A stretch of 20,728 nucleotides of DNA from Pelomyxa schiedti (taxonomy: Eukaryota > Evosea > Pelobiontida > Pelomyxidae), in assembly GCA_020536535.1 (NCBI GenBank), contig JAHLWZ010001084.1, positions 1 to 20,728 of the forward strand, written 5' to 3'. Positions 9,201 through 19,006 of this stretch are shown here, in pieces. The notes beneath the pieces were generated by a model that was not told the origin of the DNA, ran no database searches, and was given only the letters and a program-made list of their open reading frames with translations. Within the stretch, counting starts at the first letter, position 1. Each line of letters opens with the position of its first letter. The translations under genes were made by a program, and so were the position numbers.

Positions 9201-10802
9201 AAAATTGAGTGATTTAAGAGGTCACACTTTTGTTTTATCATCATTTCCTTTACACTCCTCAGAACTCGATTTAAGCAACAATAATATTAAAGTAATACCT
9301 CCTTTCTTGGGGAAAATTTCCACCTTAGGTTCGGTCCCATAAATCATAGGATTTTGAAATAATTTATCATTACTGAACTTCCTAGGGCAGCTTCATATTG
9401 ATCACAATGAATTGAAAGAGGTACCTGACCTCGATGAATGAAACTTACTGATCCAATCTAGTTCCCTCCTTTTATTGTAACCACTACAATAATGCCTCCT
9501 CCTGTGCCATATGTTTGGGTGGAGGGGAACATAGGTGCGGAGCCACTTCCTTCCTTTATAGATCCCAGGCAGTTCTCGAATGATCCCCCTTTTGTCCCAC
9601 AAGTTCAGGTATATCCCTTATCGGAAGTTCGACCCACTCCTTTCAGGCTGGGTGGGCCAGTATGTGCGGAAAGCGGCCGGATATGCAAGATGCCACTGTG
9701 GTTCTCAGTGACCCACTCAATTCGTGCAGTTTTCATCTCGCTGCCATTTTTGATGGACATAGTGGGGTGACAGTTCCCCAATTTGCCTGCAGAGAGTTGC
9801 CTCGTCTGCTGGCTCAGGAATTATCAGAAAAGCACAGCTTAAGTAGTCGTGAAATTGAGTTTTAATCATACCTCACACGCAACACAGGCCACGGAGATGT
9901 TTGTGATGCAATCTGGACAGCTTTTGACCAGGTAACAAGGCACTTCTTCCTTAATTTCGTAATTGTGTTCAGTGTCAAAGTAAAATTGGGTATTGTAAGC
10001 TGGCAGACGGAAGTGCAGCAATTATTGCATTACTTTTACCCACTGGAGAGGTAAGGTTTCATGCCATGCAATAAAATCGATTGATCTTTACCAAGTTGTA
10101 CATTGCTAATTTGGGAGATTCGCGGGCTGTTTTGTGTAGAAATGATACAGCTGTTGAACTCTCAGAAGACCACAAACCAGAGACTCCTTCTGAAATGAGA
10201 CGAATTCTAAGATCAGGTATTTAAAGGTCAAATCAAAAAAATGAGCTAATCTTTGAATCTTACTAACTTACTGCACATTTGCTTGGCAATAACTAGGAGG
10301 GTTTGTGACTGTCAACGGTTGGAATCTTTTTCACTTACCCAAATCCTTCTTAAATGTCTCAGGTCGTGTTTTTGGCGAGCTCGCACTTTCACGTGCATTG
10401 GGTGACTGTGCCTATAAAGTAATTAACCAATTAGCATGGCGCCTTATATTTAGTAACATATTTGAAAAGCCCACCATATCCGCTGTTCCAGATATATCTG
10501 TTATACAACTACAACCCACTGACAAGTACCTGATTCTAGCATGTGACGGTGTATGGGATGTAATCTCCTCCCAAGAAGCTGTCAATATTATCAGGTTTTC
10601 CTTGACGGGAATTTCTTGTCCCTTCTATCTAACCCCACCCCACAGAAACAGAGAAAATGCCATTGATGCAGCCACCACACTAAGAGACACAGGTATGCAT
10701 CCTTCCTCACAACTTCTATTAGGCCTAACCACGCAAAAAGCATTTTTGCAAGGCAGCACAGACAACCTCAGCACCATTGTTTTCCGCCTCAATTCCCCTT
10801 GA
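6255..10802 (+). CDS. Leucine-rich-repeat protein with C-terminal PP2C phosphatase (PHLPP-like, no PH domain)
   Basis: Twenty-nine exons sum to 3,075 nt, an uninterrupted 1,024-residue protein. Residues 1-150 are low complexity: His/Pro-rich, a Ser/Thr repeat, then Gly/Glu-rich. From about 185 to 725 lie roughly twenty leucine-rich repeats of the 22-24-residue LxxLxLxxNxLxxLPxxI type (for example NELLELPPEIGNL, NLNLSGNQLAFIPASI), a protein-binding solenoid. A Pro-rich hinge precedes the PP2C domain (about 773-1024), a metal-dependent Ser/Thr phosphatase. Metal ligands are present: D788 in RPDMQDA (Gln replaces the usual Glu before it), D809-G810 in FDGHSG, D973 in ACDGVWD and D1012 in GSTDNLST. 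ANLGDSRAVL and LSRALGD are also intact. Exons by number: 1, 6255-6735; 2, 6863-6933; 20, 9462-9608; 21, 9647-9848; 27, 10470-10594; 29, 10741-10802. The architecture recalls PHLPP and fungal adenylate cyclase, but there is no PH or cyclase domain. It probably dephosphorylates a signalling kinase, which is inference from the family. Confidence 0.93.
6453..6488 (+). repeat. ACGAGC hexamer repeat coding for Ser-Thr
   Basis: Five or so near-perfect copies of ACGAGC lie in exon 1 of the LRR-PP2C gene and encode an alternating Thr-Ser run at about residues 67-78. A single interruption (CTAGC) marks repeat decay. Such runs are length-variable by replication slippage. Confidence 0.85.
6531..6642 (+). 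repeat. G-run tract with quadruplex potential in LRR-PP2C exon 1
   Basis: The coding strand carries more than ten runs of three or more G separated by one to a few bases, with several runs of five to seven. They encode a Gly/Glu/Ser-rich segment. Four or more closely spaced G runs meet the usual sequence rule for a G-quadruplex, and because the G-rich strand is the sense strand the structure could also form in the mRNA near its 5' end. Confidence 0.75.
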
Positions 10803-10894
10803 AATTACACCAACAATAAGAAGAAAAAAGTAATACACAAAGCCACTGCCCTTTCAAGTGACAGGGGATTGTTTTGGGTTTGGCCGGTTCTTTT
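10803..10894. terminator. Shared 3' region between convergent genes
   Basis: Only 92 bases separate the TGA of the plus-strand LRR-PP2C gene from the TGA of the minus-strand GDPD gene, so their 3' untranslated regions must abut or overlap. AATAAG at about 10810 is the nearest poly(A)-signal-like hexamer for the plus gene. No canonical AATAAA is seen on the minus strand in this gap. Confidence 0.4.
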
Positions 10895-12830
10895 TCAAAA
10901 TTTTAGGGCAAAGAGAACAATGTTGACAAGACACGCAACGACGATAGAAACAATACCCCACATCACCACGATGGGGGGTACGATGGCAACAATTGGGTTC
11001 AGAACACCACACAACATCCCGGTGCAGGTGTGATCTAGAAGAATGGGAGTGACGTTAGATGAGGCACAGCAGTATTGTGAAGATATGTGGCAACCTCGTG
11101 TGAGCTTTGGAATAGGAAGATAGTACTGCGTTTTGGGTGGTTGTGATATCTTAGTCTTCCATCCCATTTCTTAAAAGAGTTGTGTGAAGAGGTAAGTAAG
11201 CTCTTTCGAGAAAAGAACAACATAAACCTTCTAAGAGGTGATGTGCAACATCAACTCTGTCTGTTATAAGGCCGTCAGCCCCAATATTGTAAATGTAACG
11301 CATTTCATCTTCACTATTTACCTGCATAAGAATGTTCATATCTTTTAGAAATGGTATTGAAGTACCACGAAGAAATAGACACTACTGTACAGAGATCTCA
11401 CAGTGGAAATAAGTGCAGGATGTGCTGTAGTAGAGGGTATGTGTGACACAGAAAGCAGTATTATGTATGGGCTTAAATCGCCTTCAAATGGATCCTACCA
11501 AGAGTGATGCTTCCAGTGTATTGAGGAAGTTCCCAGCAATTAGCCTGAGGTGGGAACATCCAGTAATACACTTCCGACAAACGCATAAATGAGGTCATCA
11601 GTAGCATAACAACTTCAGTTTCACAACTGGCTGTTGCGTACTTTCCTCCTGTCTTTGTTGGTCTACTTCATTGTAAAAAGGTTACCTGATAGCCTTCGGA
11701 AGTAGTTAATGACATCACAGCTTACAGCAACCACGGTAAGACGGTCTTTCAACATTGGGAAATCCTCCAGAACTTCATAAAGTTTCAAAGCAGATGTTTT
11801 GTCGTATCCCTGTCTCAATTGCATTGGAAAAGGGAAAAAAGTGCATGCAAAGCAACTTTGATTTCAATATTGAAGAATACAGAAGAGTTTTCAAAAACTG
11901 CCAAAAATTGGTGTAGAGTTGGTATTGTCATCCCTACAAAGGTATTTAATGTGGTATAGATAGACAATAAAGACTGACCACTGCCCCTGTAAGGGTAAGT
12001 AAGGCCATAGTCGGGGGTATACCAGTACGCTACATCCAAGTTTGCCAACTGTTGAGATTTTCAGTAATAGTAATTCACCAATTTGAAGTGGACAATACTT
12101 GGGCAACGGTGTAATCACTTATGGTCCCCGTAGTGTTTGTGAGGGCTGATATATTGTCGTAGTCATGGAAAACAACAAGCTCCTCATCCTTAGAATATAA
12201 AATTCGGGTGACATGGCTCTTTCAATACGTACCTTGGTCAATGAGACATCAAACTCAAGGATGTCGGCGCCCATTTCTATTGTGGCACATTAGGGAAGTC
12301 TGTGATGTTATACTAAAACGAAAGGAGACTATGTGTGCTTGGAGTTGTTTTTATAGGTTTTTTTTTGGAGGGTTGTTGAAACCAATAGCAGATCTATGAG
12401 CAGAGATGGTATTTTCAGGATTCAAGGCTCTTGAGCCTCTGGGAGAGTTCAAGAATTAACAATAGAACTGAGTAAGTGGCTCAAACCTGTGGGCCAAGAT
12501 TACTGGAGGGGAGCGTGTTTCATCAGTGTCCATTGGGCTCGCCATTCTTCCAAAGCAAGGGTGGCCTTGCTCTTGTACGTAGGGGTGGTACCTTCGGTAG
12601 AACAACAGCACACATTCCGCCGCGCAGCAAGTCAAAATTACGCAAGCAACGACGGCAGCAGTGACACGTATTTTACGGCGCCAGGTCATTCGACTAGCCA
12701 CTTTCCTCGAGGCATTTTTCTTTGGTGTGCCCACATTCCCCCCAGATCTTGCTGTGTCTGTGGCCTTGTGAGATCTGCCACCTGTGTGCTGGTGCGTGGG
12801 CCCTGTTGCTGTGCTGTGCCGTCTCATCAT
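10895..12830 (-). CDS. Membrane-anchored glycerophosphodiester phosphodiesterase (GDPD1/GDE4-like)
   Basis: GDPD enzymes cleave glycerophosphodiesters, and the GDE4 group also acts on lysophospholipids. Read on the minus strand, exon 1 (12830-12487) has a basic N-terminus, one transmembrane helix at about residues 54-78, and the catalytic start ILAHR. Exons 12438-12383, 12276-12233 and 12188-12099 continue with GSRALNPENTISAH, MGADILEFDVSLTK and ELVVFHDYD, which supply the HR, PEN, ExD and HD catalytic and metal residues. Then come LANLDVAYW (from 12048), IPTLHQFL, NIEIK, KLYEVLEDF and, near the end, SEDEMRYIYNIGADGLITDR. The usual WTVN is MQVN here. The last exon adds a second hydrophobic helix and ends KF-stop at 10895. 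The frame must gain one base in the A run at 11373-11375 (T run on the coding strand) to join the exon at about 11400 to RGTSIPFLKDM. The start could be the MM pair at 12830/12827, and the frame is open further upstream to 12935. Two membrane anchors suggest an ER or endosomal enzyme. Confidence 0.85.
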
Positions 12831-13085
12831 ACACAAAGGTGATGGAACAAGGAGGAGATTAATGAAAAAAAAAAGTCTACAAACAACAAATAAAGAAACC
12901 AAGAAAGAAAAAATGTCACGTGGCACAGAACTCACACATCTCTGAATTGTCTCTCAAAAATGTGACAGCACTCCCCTGCTTGGCTGCCACTGAAAATCTT
13001 TTGCCAGGAAGAGCTCATTTCGATGAAGAAATCCCCCCGATCAGAGACCCCTTCCTTGTTTTTCCCTTTCTTTTTCAAACCTGCG
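12831..13085. promoter_or_regulatory. Divergent promoter region, GDPD / capping enzyme
   Basis: The two start codons face away from each other across 255 bases, so this interval must contain both promoters. It includes an A-rich run at about 12864-12912 and a T/C-rich stretch just before the capping enzyme ATG. I see no TATA box in a sensible position for either gene. Confidence 0.45.
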
Positions 13086-16000
13086 ATGTCGGGATACTCA
13101 CCGCCAAAAAGATCTCGGTCGCCACCGCAGCCGGCCGTATATGACGACGCAGAAGATCCCAACGGCGACAGCAACGATGCGTCGGCAATGCACAACAACG
13201 TCATCGCCACTGAAAACGCCGATAACGGGACGTTCTACAGCGAAGATGATAGCGATGGAAGTTACGATGGAGAGGAGAACGAGGGCGCCACTTACCCCGC
13301 GGAGGGCGTGCCGATGGGGGGAACAGAGGACACGAGCTCGCCGCAGTTCAACGCCACAGCGCACCCCACGACATCGCAAAGCGCGTCTCAATTCGATTAC
13401 GAGCCTGAGTTCAACACCTACAACCCGGAATATAACGCTGCAGCGGGTAATGCGAACGGAGTCTCTGTTTCCAGCCCGTCCTCTCCAGTACCTCCCACGG
13501 TCACCAACTCTCCACCGCCTAGTTATCCGCCCCAAGTCCAGCAACAGCGGCCCACCATCCCACAGGAGCCTGGGCAGAGTCAGCACACAAGAACACAAGT
13601 AGTTAATCCGTCACATACTCATGCCCCCGAGAATACTGCGGCAGCGTCCCCCTCTCCTCCACAGTCCATGAATCGTTCTAGTCCCCAACAAGTGGTTGGG
13701 CGTTCTGTTTCATCCACCACAACACCACAGCGCCCAGGGTCTTCCCACCAGCGGCCACCTCCAAAGCAAGACGGTGTAACCCCAACTGGTCCCCCTCGCA
13801 AAAAACCAGCAACAGTACCACAGCAACCTGGAAGCCACACGAATGGGTTCAGCCTTGCCCAAACCATGCAAAGTATGCAAAACATGCAAAACACTGCAGC
13901 AACAGTCGGCAGAGGGTACCTCCATAAACCGTATCTTAAATTTCCCTCATTGCATGCAGTAAAGTTGAGGACAGATCAAGTCAAATACGAGAATTAATGA
14001 ATGCCTTTTCAGCTTCACAGGGTAACTGTGAAGTGGAAGTAAGGCTGGGGCACTGGGGTTTGTAGTTCCGGGTTAGATGCGTTAGTTCACCACCCCCCTT
14101 CTTCTGGTTTTCTTTACAGACGGCCATTCATTCACACCTGGGGTGCATGACAGAGGAGAGTTTGATTTCATGCAAATTTTAATGGAGCAGTTGGTTGGCT
14201 GTAAAGAGTATGCAATGAGCCAAAGTGATGATGTTACATTTCTACAGCCAACTGGTAAGAAAAAAGCTTTCGACAACCTTTTTAACATCAATTGATTTTG
14301 CAGAGGGAAGGTCAGAGGGAAGATCCAATTTACGGTATGTTTGCGATCCTGCTACACTTGCAGTCAGGAGTGTGAATGAAAAGCGCGTGGTCTCAAATCG
14401 AGTAATTCAGACTGCCCTCGGATATGACATGAGAATATCTGTGTCTGAAGAAACACGTAGAGCCTCCTTACTCTTGAAAAAATTCATTTTTTTAAAAAAA
14501 AAAAAAGCACAACAAGATTTTCCCGAAAGACCTCCAGAAGATTGTTTGTCCAACAGGCGTAGAAGACGCACCACCTATACTGCTAAGAATTCCTTTTGGG
14601 TTGTTGATATGACTGAAGTGGAGTCAAAAAAACCGAACAAGGAACCCACAGTGTCACTGGAATTTGAAGTAGAGTTCACCTCAGAAATGGTTTCTCAATG
14701 TAATGACAATACCCCGATGTCTGAGAAGGTACGTTTTATGCAATCCCTTTAATTTACATAAGTTTTTTCTTGAAGGTTTCCAGTTCCTTTTGGAACTTCA
14801 TTAGCCAATTCCTTGGGCAGTGGATGAAGTTTTCTGATCCACACTACTTTGGTGATATTGCCATGCAACCTGTAAACTCACAAGCCACCACTGAGGAGCT
14901 GCGTGCTCAAATACTGAGCTGTTTTCCCTCCTGTCCTCAAGCTACATTTCCTGGGGCCATGCCAGTAAATTTCACAAGGATGGCTTTTGACTGGATTCAG
15001 CGGAAGGAGTATTGGGTCTCTGAGAAGACTGACGGGATAAGGTAAACTCCCAAATGACTTTGTAACGTACTTATCGCGAACAAGATATTTCTTGATGATT
15101 TACCACGGTCATGTGTACTTTGTTTCAAGAAAATTCGAGTTTCTTGAAGTGCAGTTTCCTAGATTAGCAGAAGTCCAGAAACCTAATGGTTAATTTTTCT
15201 AATCCGGAAAATAAACTTACCAATGCAGCTGGTGCCACGATTCTCGATGGGGAGCTAGTACGCAATTGCAAACCTGGGTTCTTCCCGTGGCGGGCAATGT
15301 TTATGGTGTTTGATGTGCTTGTGTACCTTGGGGAGAGCCAGGTTTCAAAAGTACTTAGGGATAGGTATGCCCAACCAGCTGTATCCCCTTACATATTTTT
15401 TAGGCTGGAAGTGATTAGGCAACAAATGATTGAAGTCCAAAGAGTCGGCTTAGGTGACGGACCAACAAACGCCCAGCAGCCATTTCTTGTAGCAGGGAAG
15501 GCATTCACAGAGAAGCGTGCTCTAGGGTATATCGAATTTTATAACCTCTGGCTAACATATATCAGCGCTCTTTTTTCACAAATTGAGGACCACAGGCACG
15601 GGAAATTCTTCAATGACAAAGGAAAAAGATTCCATCGGACTGATGGAGTCATTTTTGCACCAAACATAGCTTGTGTGTTGCACCCCATCTTTTTTTTCCT
15701 TGTTTTTTTTCTCATACCGTAAAAAATGAGAAGATGTTCCATTTTCCAATCCCACCATGTTTAAATGGAAGTATACCACCCACTGGACAATTGATTTTGG
15801 TCTAAAGCCAAAGAAAGGGTGAGAGTCACACCTTTTTTGTTCACCTTTGACCGAAACCAAAGGAAGTATTATTTCACTTGCAAAGGGGGGAACCAGGATG
15901 TTGAATTGAGGACAGCAAACTTCCCCCAAACGGATTGGGATTTCATTCAATCATTACAGCCAAGTCCGAGTATCGTCGAGTGTGCTTTTGATGTAAACAG

Positions 16001-16417
16001 GTTTGTACACGTATTTTAGTAGCTTTTAGTTTGATTTTTCTCTTCTCAGTGGCCTGTGGTCATACCGTGGCTCACGCACAGATAAACCGCACCCCAATCA
16101 CATAAGTGTTGTGATGGATACCCTGGAAGTTGTTGCACAGAACATTACCAAAGAGGAGCTTATTTATCGTACAGTTTGCCAGTATGTCTTTCCCTTCTCA
16201 TTTGCCCCCTCATTGATCTTTCACCAGACCTGGAACTGACGACTGGGCAAAGCAAGTGCACCAGCACCTCTCGGCAATTGTATTACAGCAGCAGCAAGCA
16301 CTGCACCACGCCAAGATGAGCCAGCAAGCACAACATGTACAACCATCATCACATCTACAGCAATCACAAACCACGCGAGCTCCACCAACCCAGGTTCCAC
16401 CCTCTCAACGCTATTGA
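13086..16417 (+). CDS. mRNA capping enzyme: Cet1-like RNA triphosphatase fused to guanylyltransferase
   Basis: Thirteen exons (13086-13915, 13960-14057, 14120-14254, 14304-14728, 14776-15041, 15085-15188, 15229-15364, 15404-15526, 15566-15672, 15734-15818, 15863-16000, 16050-16181, 16228-16417) sum to 2,769 nt, a 922-residue nuclear enzyme that forms the GpppN cap. Residues 1-280 are disordered, Pro/Ser/Gln-rich. Residues about 290-480 are a triphosphate-tunnel metalloenzyme: strand 1 has E301 and E303 (CEVEVRLG), then GYDMRISVSEE, FWVVDMTEV, and the second acidic strand with E474, E476, E478 (SLEFEVEF). The guanylyltransferase begins at about 550: motif I SEKTDGIR with lysine 580 as GMP acceptor, III VYFVSRKFEF, IIIa ILDGELV, IV HRTDGVIFAP, V MFKWKY...WTIDF, and VI SRTDKPHPNH in the OB fold. 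The C-terminus is Gln-rich. A different 3' splice could extend the tail to about 16574. No methyltransferase domain is present. Animals and plants instead fuse a cysteine-phosphatase-type triphosphatase to their guanylyltransferase. Confidence 0.94.
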
Positions 16418-16667
16418 CTGGGAAACCCAGACGATGCACACAAGGAAACACAGTCACCAAATACTCACCAGTAATCACTCCAACCAGGCACTCACTCCAC
16501 TTATCATTCTCCAAACGAAGCCCCCCAAAACAATACAATGCACCCCCATACCCATAGCACGACAACTCCATTGAATTGGAAATTTGCGTTCCCTAATTTC
16601 ACGCGATTCTGAGTCTGATGATTCATTCACTAAACAGACAAATTACCAACAACAAACTCGCCGTGCG
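16418..16667. other. Intergenic region, capping enzyme to GOST gene
   Basis: A C/A-rich stretch of 250 bases. It could carry an alternative last exon of the capping enzyme (donor at about 16393, acceptor at about 16430, frame open to 16574), rich in His, Gln and Pro. Otherwise it holds a 3' untranslated region and the promoter of the next gene. Confidence 0.35.
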
Positions 16668-18610
16668 ATGCGGAACGTGTTGCGTGCGGTCGAAGTCGCC
16701 GTGGGGCTGTCGGTGCTGTTGGCGTGCATAGGGCCGGCGTTGGGGTTGGTGAACCACCTCAAGGTGACCAACGATGACAGGTGCGCCTTCAGAGTCGACC
16801 AGTTTGGTGTGTATTTTGCTCGCCCGCCTTTTGCTTCTTTGAAAGCAAAAGGGTGAAAGAGTGTTGTTGGTGTTGTTGGCTCACTGGTTTTTTTTCTTTC
16901 AAGGTATGGCATCGGATGCAGTGTATGACCTTCGTGTTTACAAGTTCCAAGCGAGCGAGAAGAATGCGACATGCGGGTTTGTTGTGGTAGGGCTTCTTTG
17001 ATTCCTTTTTTGAGAGGAACCGTTGGTTCTCATTTTCCCAACAGCAAGTAGTGCAAACCATGGAATCAATTCTGGCTGTTCCAATGAAACAACTTTGTGC
17101 TCTTCTTAGAGAGACGGGACTTCACAACACAGATAAACTAGTTACTGTAAAACCAAACTCGTTAGTGAAATCGCCAACTCAACCCCACGAAATCTACCTG
17201 TGACCTGCTTTTCCTCTAGAAATTTCACGCGCGTTGTCACAGATTCCCAAGAGGGAATGTATCAAACCTTTTTCATCAACTGTGAGAATCAGTGTTACAT
17301 TGGAAACAAGGGGCTACATACAGTCACTTTTGACGTATGTTCTAGCTTTTCTTTTTTACCAAAAAATAACGCCCCTGTAAAGGTTATTTTGACGGAGTAT
17401 AACGTACGCAATGGAAAGACCAGCTATTTGTCAATTGGAAGTTGGCCACTTCCAATATTCTATGGCTCGATGGTGGGAGTTTATTTATTATGCCTAGGTC
17501 TCTGGCTCTGGACTGTTTTCAGAAAGGGGTATGTCTTCCCATGCTTTCAAGGAACACAGAGTGATTTCTTCCAGAAATAACAGGAATAGACTACATCACC
17601 TCATGAGTGCGCTCGTCGTGCTCAAAGTGTTATCACTCACATTTGAGGCAATTGAATTACACTACCAAGATACACATGGTGTAAGTGGTGGCTGGGCTAT
17701 ACCATATTATGCATTCCTCACGTACCCATTCCCACTTACTTTCCAACCCTAAATTATCTCCCCAAGTGTTAAGGGTTCGTTTGTGTTTGTGCTCATAGTG
17801 CTCATTGGATCAGGGTGGAAGTTTTTGAAGCCTTACTTGAGTGCTAAAGACAAAAAGATTTTGATGGTGGTCATCCCTCTACAAATACTAGACAACATTG
17901 CTCTTGTAATAACTGAGCAAACTGAAGAGGGATTGATGTTGTGGAGATTTTGGGTATAATATTTTATTTACACTTGGTTGAGACTTTTGACCAAAAGTCA
18001 GGTTTTCATTTTCCGTGGCATTGACATAGTATGCTGTGTTGCTGTGCTTGCACCTGTTGTGTGGTCCATGACAAGTTTGAAGGTTGCCGCACAAACTGAT
18101 GGCAAAGGTACCTTCCCCTCTAGCTGAAAATATGCAATTATAATTCTGACAATCCTTAAGCTGCCGTGAATCTTAAAAAGATGGCGTTATTCCGTGGATT
18201 CTACCTCTCTGTCATTGCGTACATGTATTGCCGGGTCGTTATTCTCTATGTACTGGAATACTCCCTGAAGTATAAATACTTGTGGGTAAAGCCCGTATTT
18301 GACGAGCTTGCTGCCCTCGTGTTTTACACCTACACTGCGTGAGTTCCAAAGTTTGTTTATACCTGTCAATTTAATCCCCACTTTCAGATGGAAGTTCCGA
18401 CCTGTTGTCGGCAACCCCTATTTGTCACTCGAGTGTATTGACGAGGCAAAAGACATCGCCGCCGTTATTCCATCTCCAACGGGCGATGTAGAGCTCAGTA
18501 CCTTTTCATTCCCGGCACCTCCAAATGACGTGGATGGTAGCAGTGCGTCAAGTGAAATCCAGCCAACCACCAATACTGGTTTGCACCATGTTCAAAACCA
18601 AGACCCATAG
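16668..18610 (+). CDS. GPR107/GPR108-like GOST-family seven-transmembrane Golgi protein
   Basis: Ten exons (16668-16806, 16904-16986, 17045-17160, 17220-17334, 17383-17528, 17575-17721, 17767-17953, 18002-18107, 18161-18338, 18388-18610) sum to 1,440 nt, 479 residues. A signal peptide covers about residues 1-26 and ends at ALG. A luminal beta-rich GOLD-type domain follows, with cysteine pairs and N-glycosylation sites (NFT). The seven-helix region starts near residue 174 (LPIFYGSMVGVYLL) and shows family landmarks: HHLMSALVVLKVLSL, EAIELHY, GSGWKFLKPYLS, DKKILMVVIPLQ, TEEG, VVWSM, TDGKAAVNLKK, KFRPVVGNPYL. A cytosolic Ser/Pro/Asn-rich tail of about 70 residues ends at TAG. Members of this family sit in the trans-Golgi and endosomes and affect vesicle recycling. 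Despite the layout, coupling to G proteins is not established for them. All splice phases agree, so the model is secure. Confidence 0.95.
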
Positions 18611-19006
18611 GCCAAGCAAGATATATAGGTCAGAGGGAATTCCCCAAGAAGAAACAACAAACAATAATAAAAACAAAACGTATGACGAAGGTTTGACCTT
18701 TTATGTACATACATAATAGTGTGGCCCTTAGTGCTAAGGAGGAAGCGCCGGTGTCTATTTTTCACAACATTAAATGGTTCTTCCATGAAATCCAGATTGT
18801 CTAAAACGAAAGGGGAAGAAGCAAAAAACACGCAGGCAAAGGATAACGCCAAAAAGTCAAAATAACAAAACAAAGGAAAAAAAAAAATTATTTTATTCGA
18901 CATCAAGAAACAAATCATCGGATCTTGTAGCCGGAATCGACGGTGCGTGTCGTAGTACCCCCATTATTTTATTGTCGTAGTGTAACGATCTTGCTGTGTA
19001 ACGTAG
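18611..19006. other. Intergenic region downstream of GOST gene
   Basis: An A-rich, 396-base stretch with AATAATAAAAAC at about 18663, a plausible poly(A) region for the preceding gene. A 26-codon Lys-rich frame starts at an ATG at 18786 (SRLSKTKGEEAK...) and ends in TAA. It is too short and too A-rich to call without a homologue. The last 60 bases before 19007 should contain the leader of the next gene. Confidence 0.4.

Noticed and set aside
13098-13925. Antisense and shifted open frames over capping enzyme exon 1
   Set aside because: These are shadows of a G+C-rich low-complexity exon. Only the frame from 13086 joins in phase to the triphosphatase strand.
16221-16571. 116-codon antisense frame over the capping enzyme 3' end
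   Set aside because: It arises opposite CAG/CAC-rich codons of the Gln-rich tail. It has no recognisable domain and no splice partners.
18786-18866. 26-codon Lys-rich open frame between the GOST and Lys/Thr-rich genes
   Set aside because: It is short, lies in A-rich intergenic DNA where Lys codons are expected by composition, and has no clear exon continuation.
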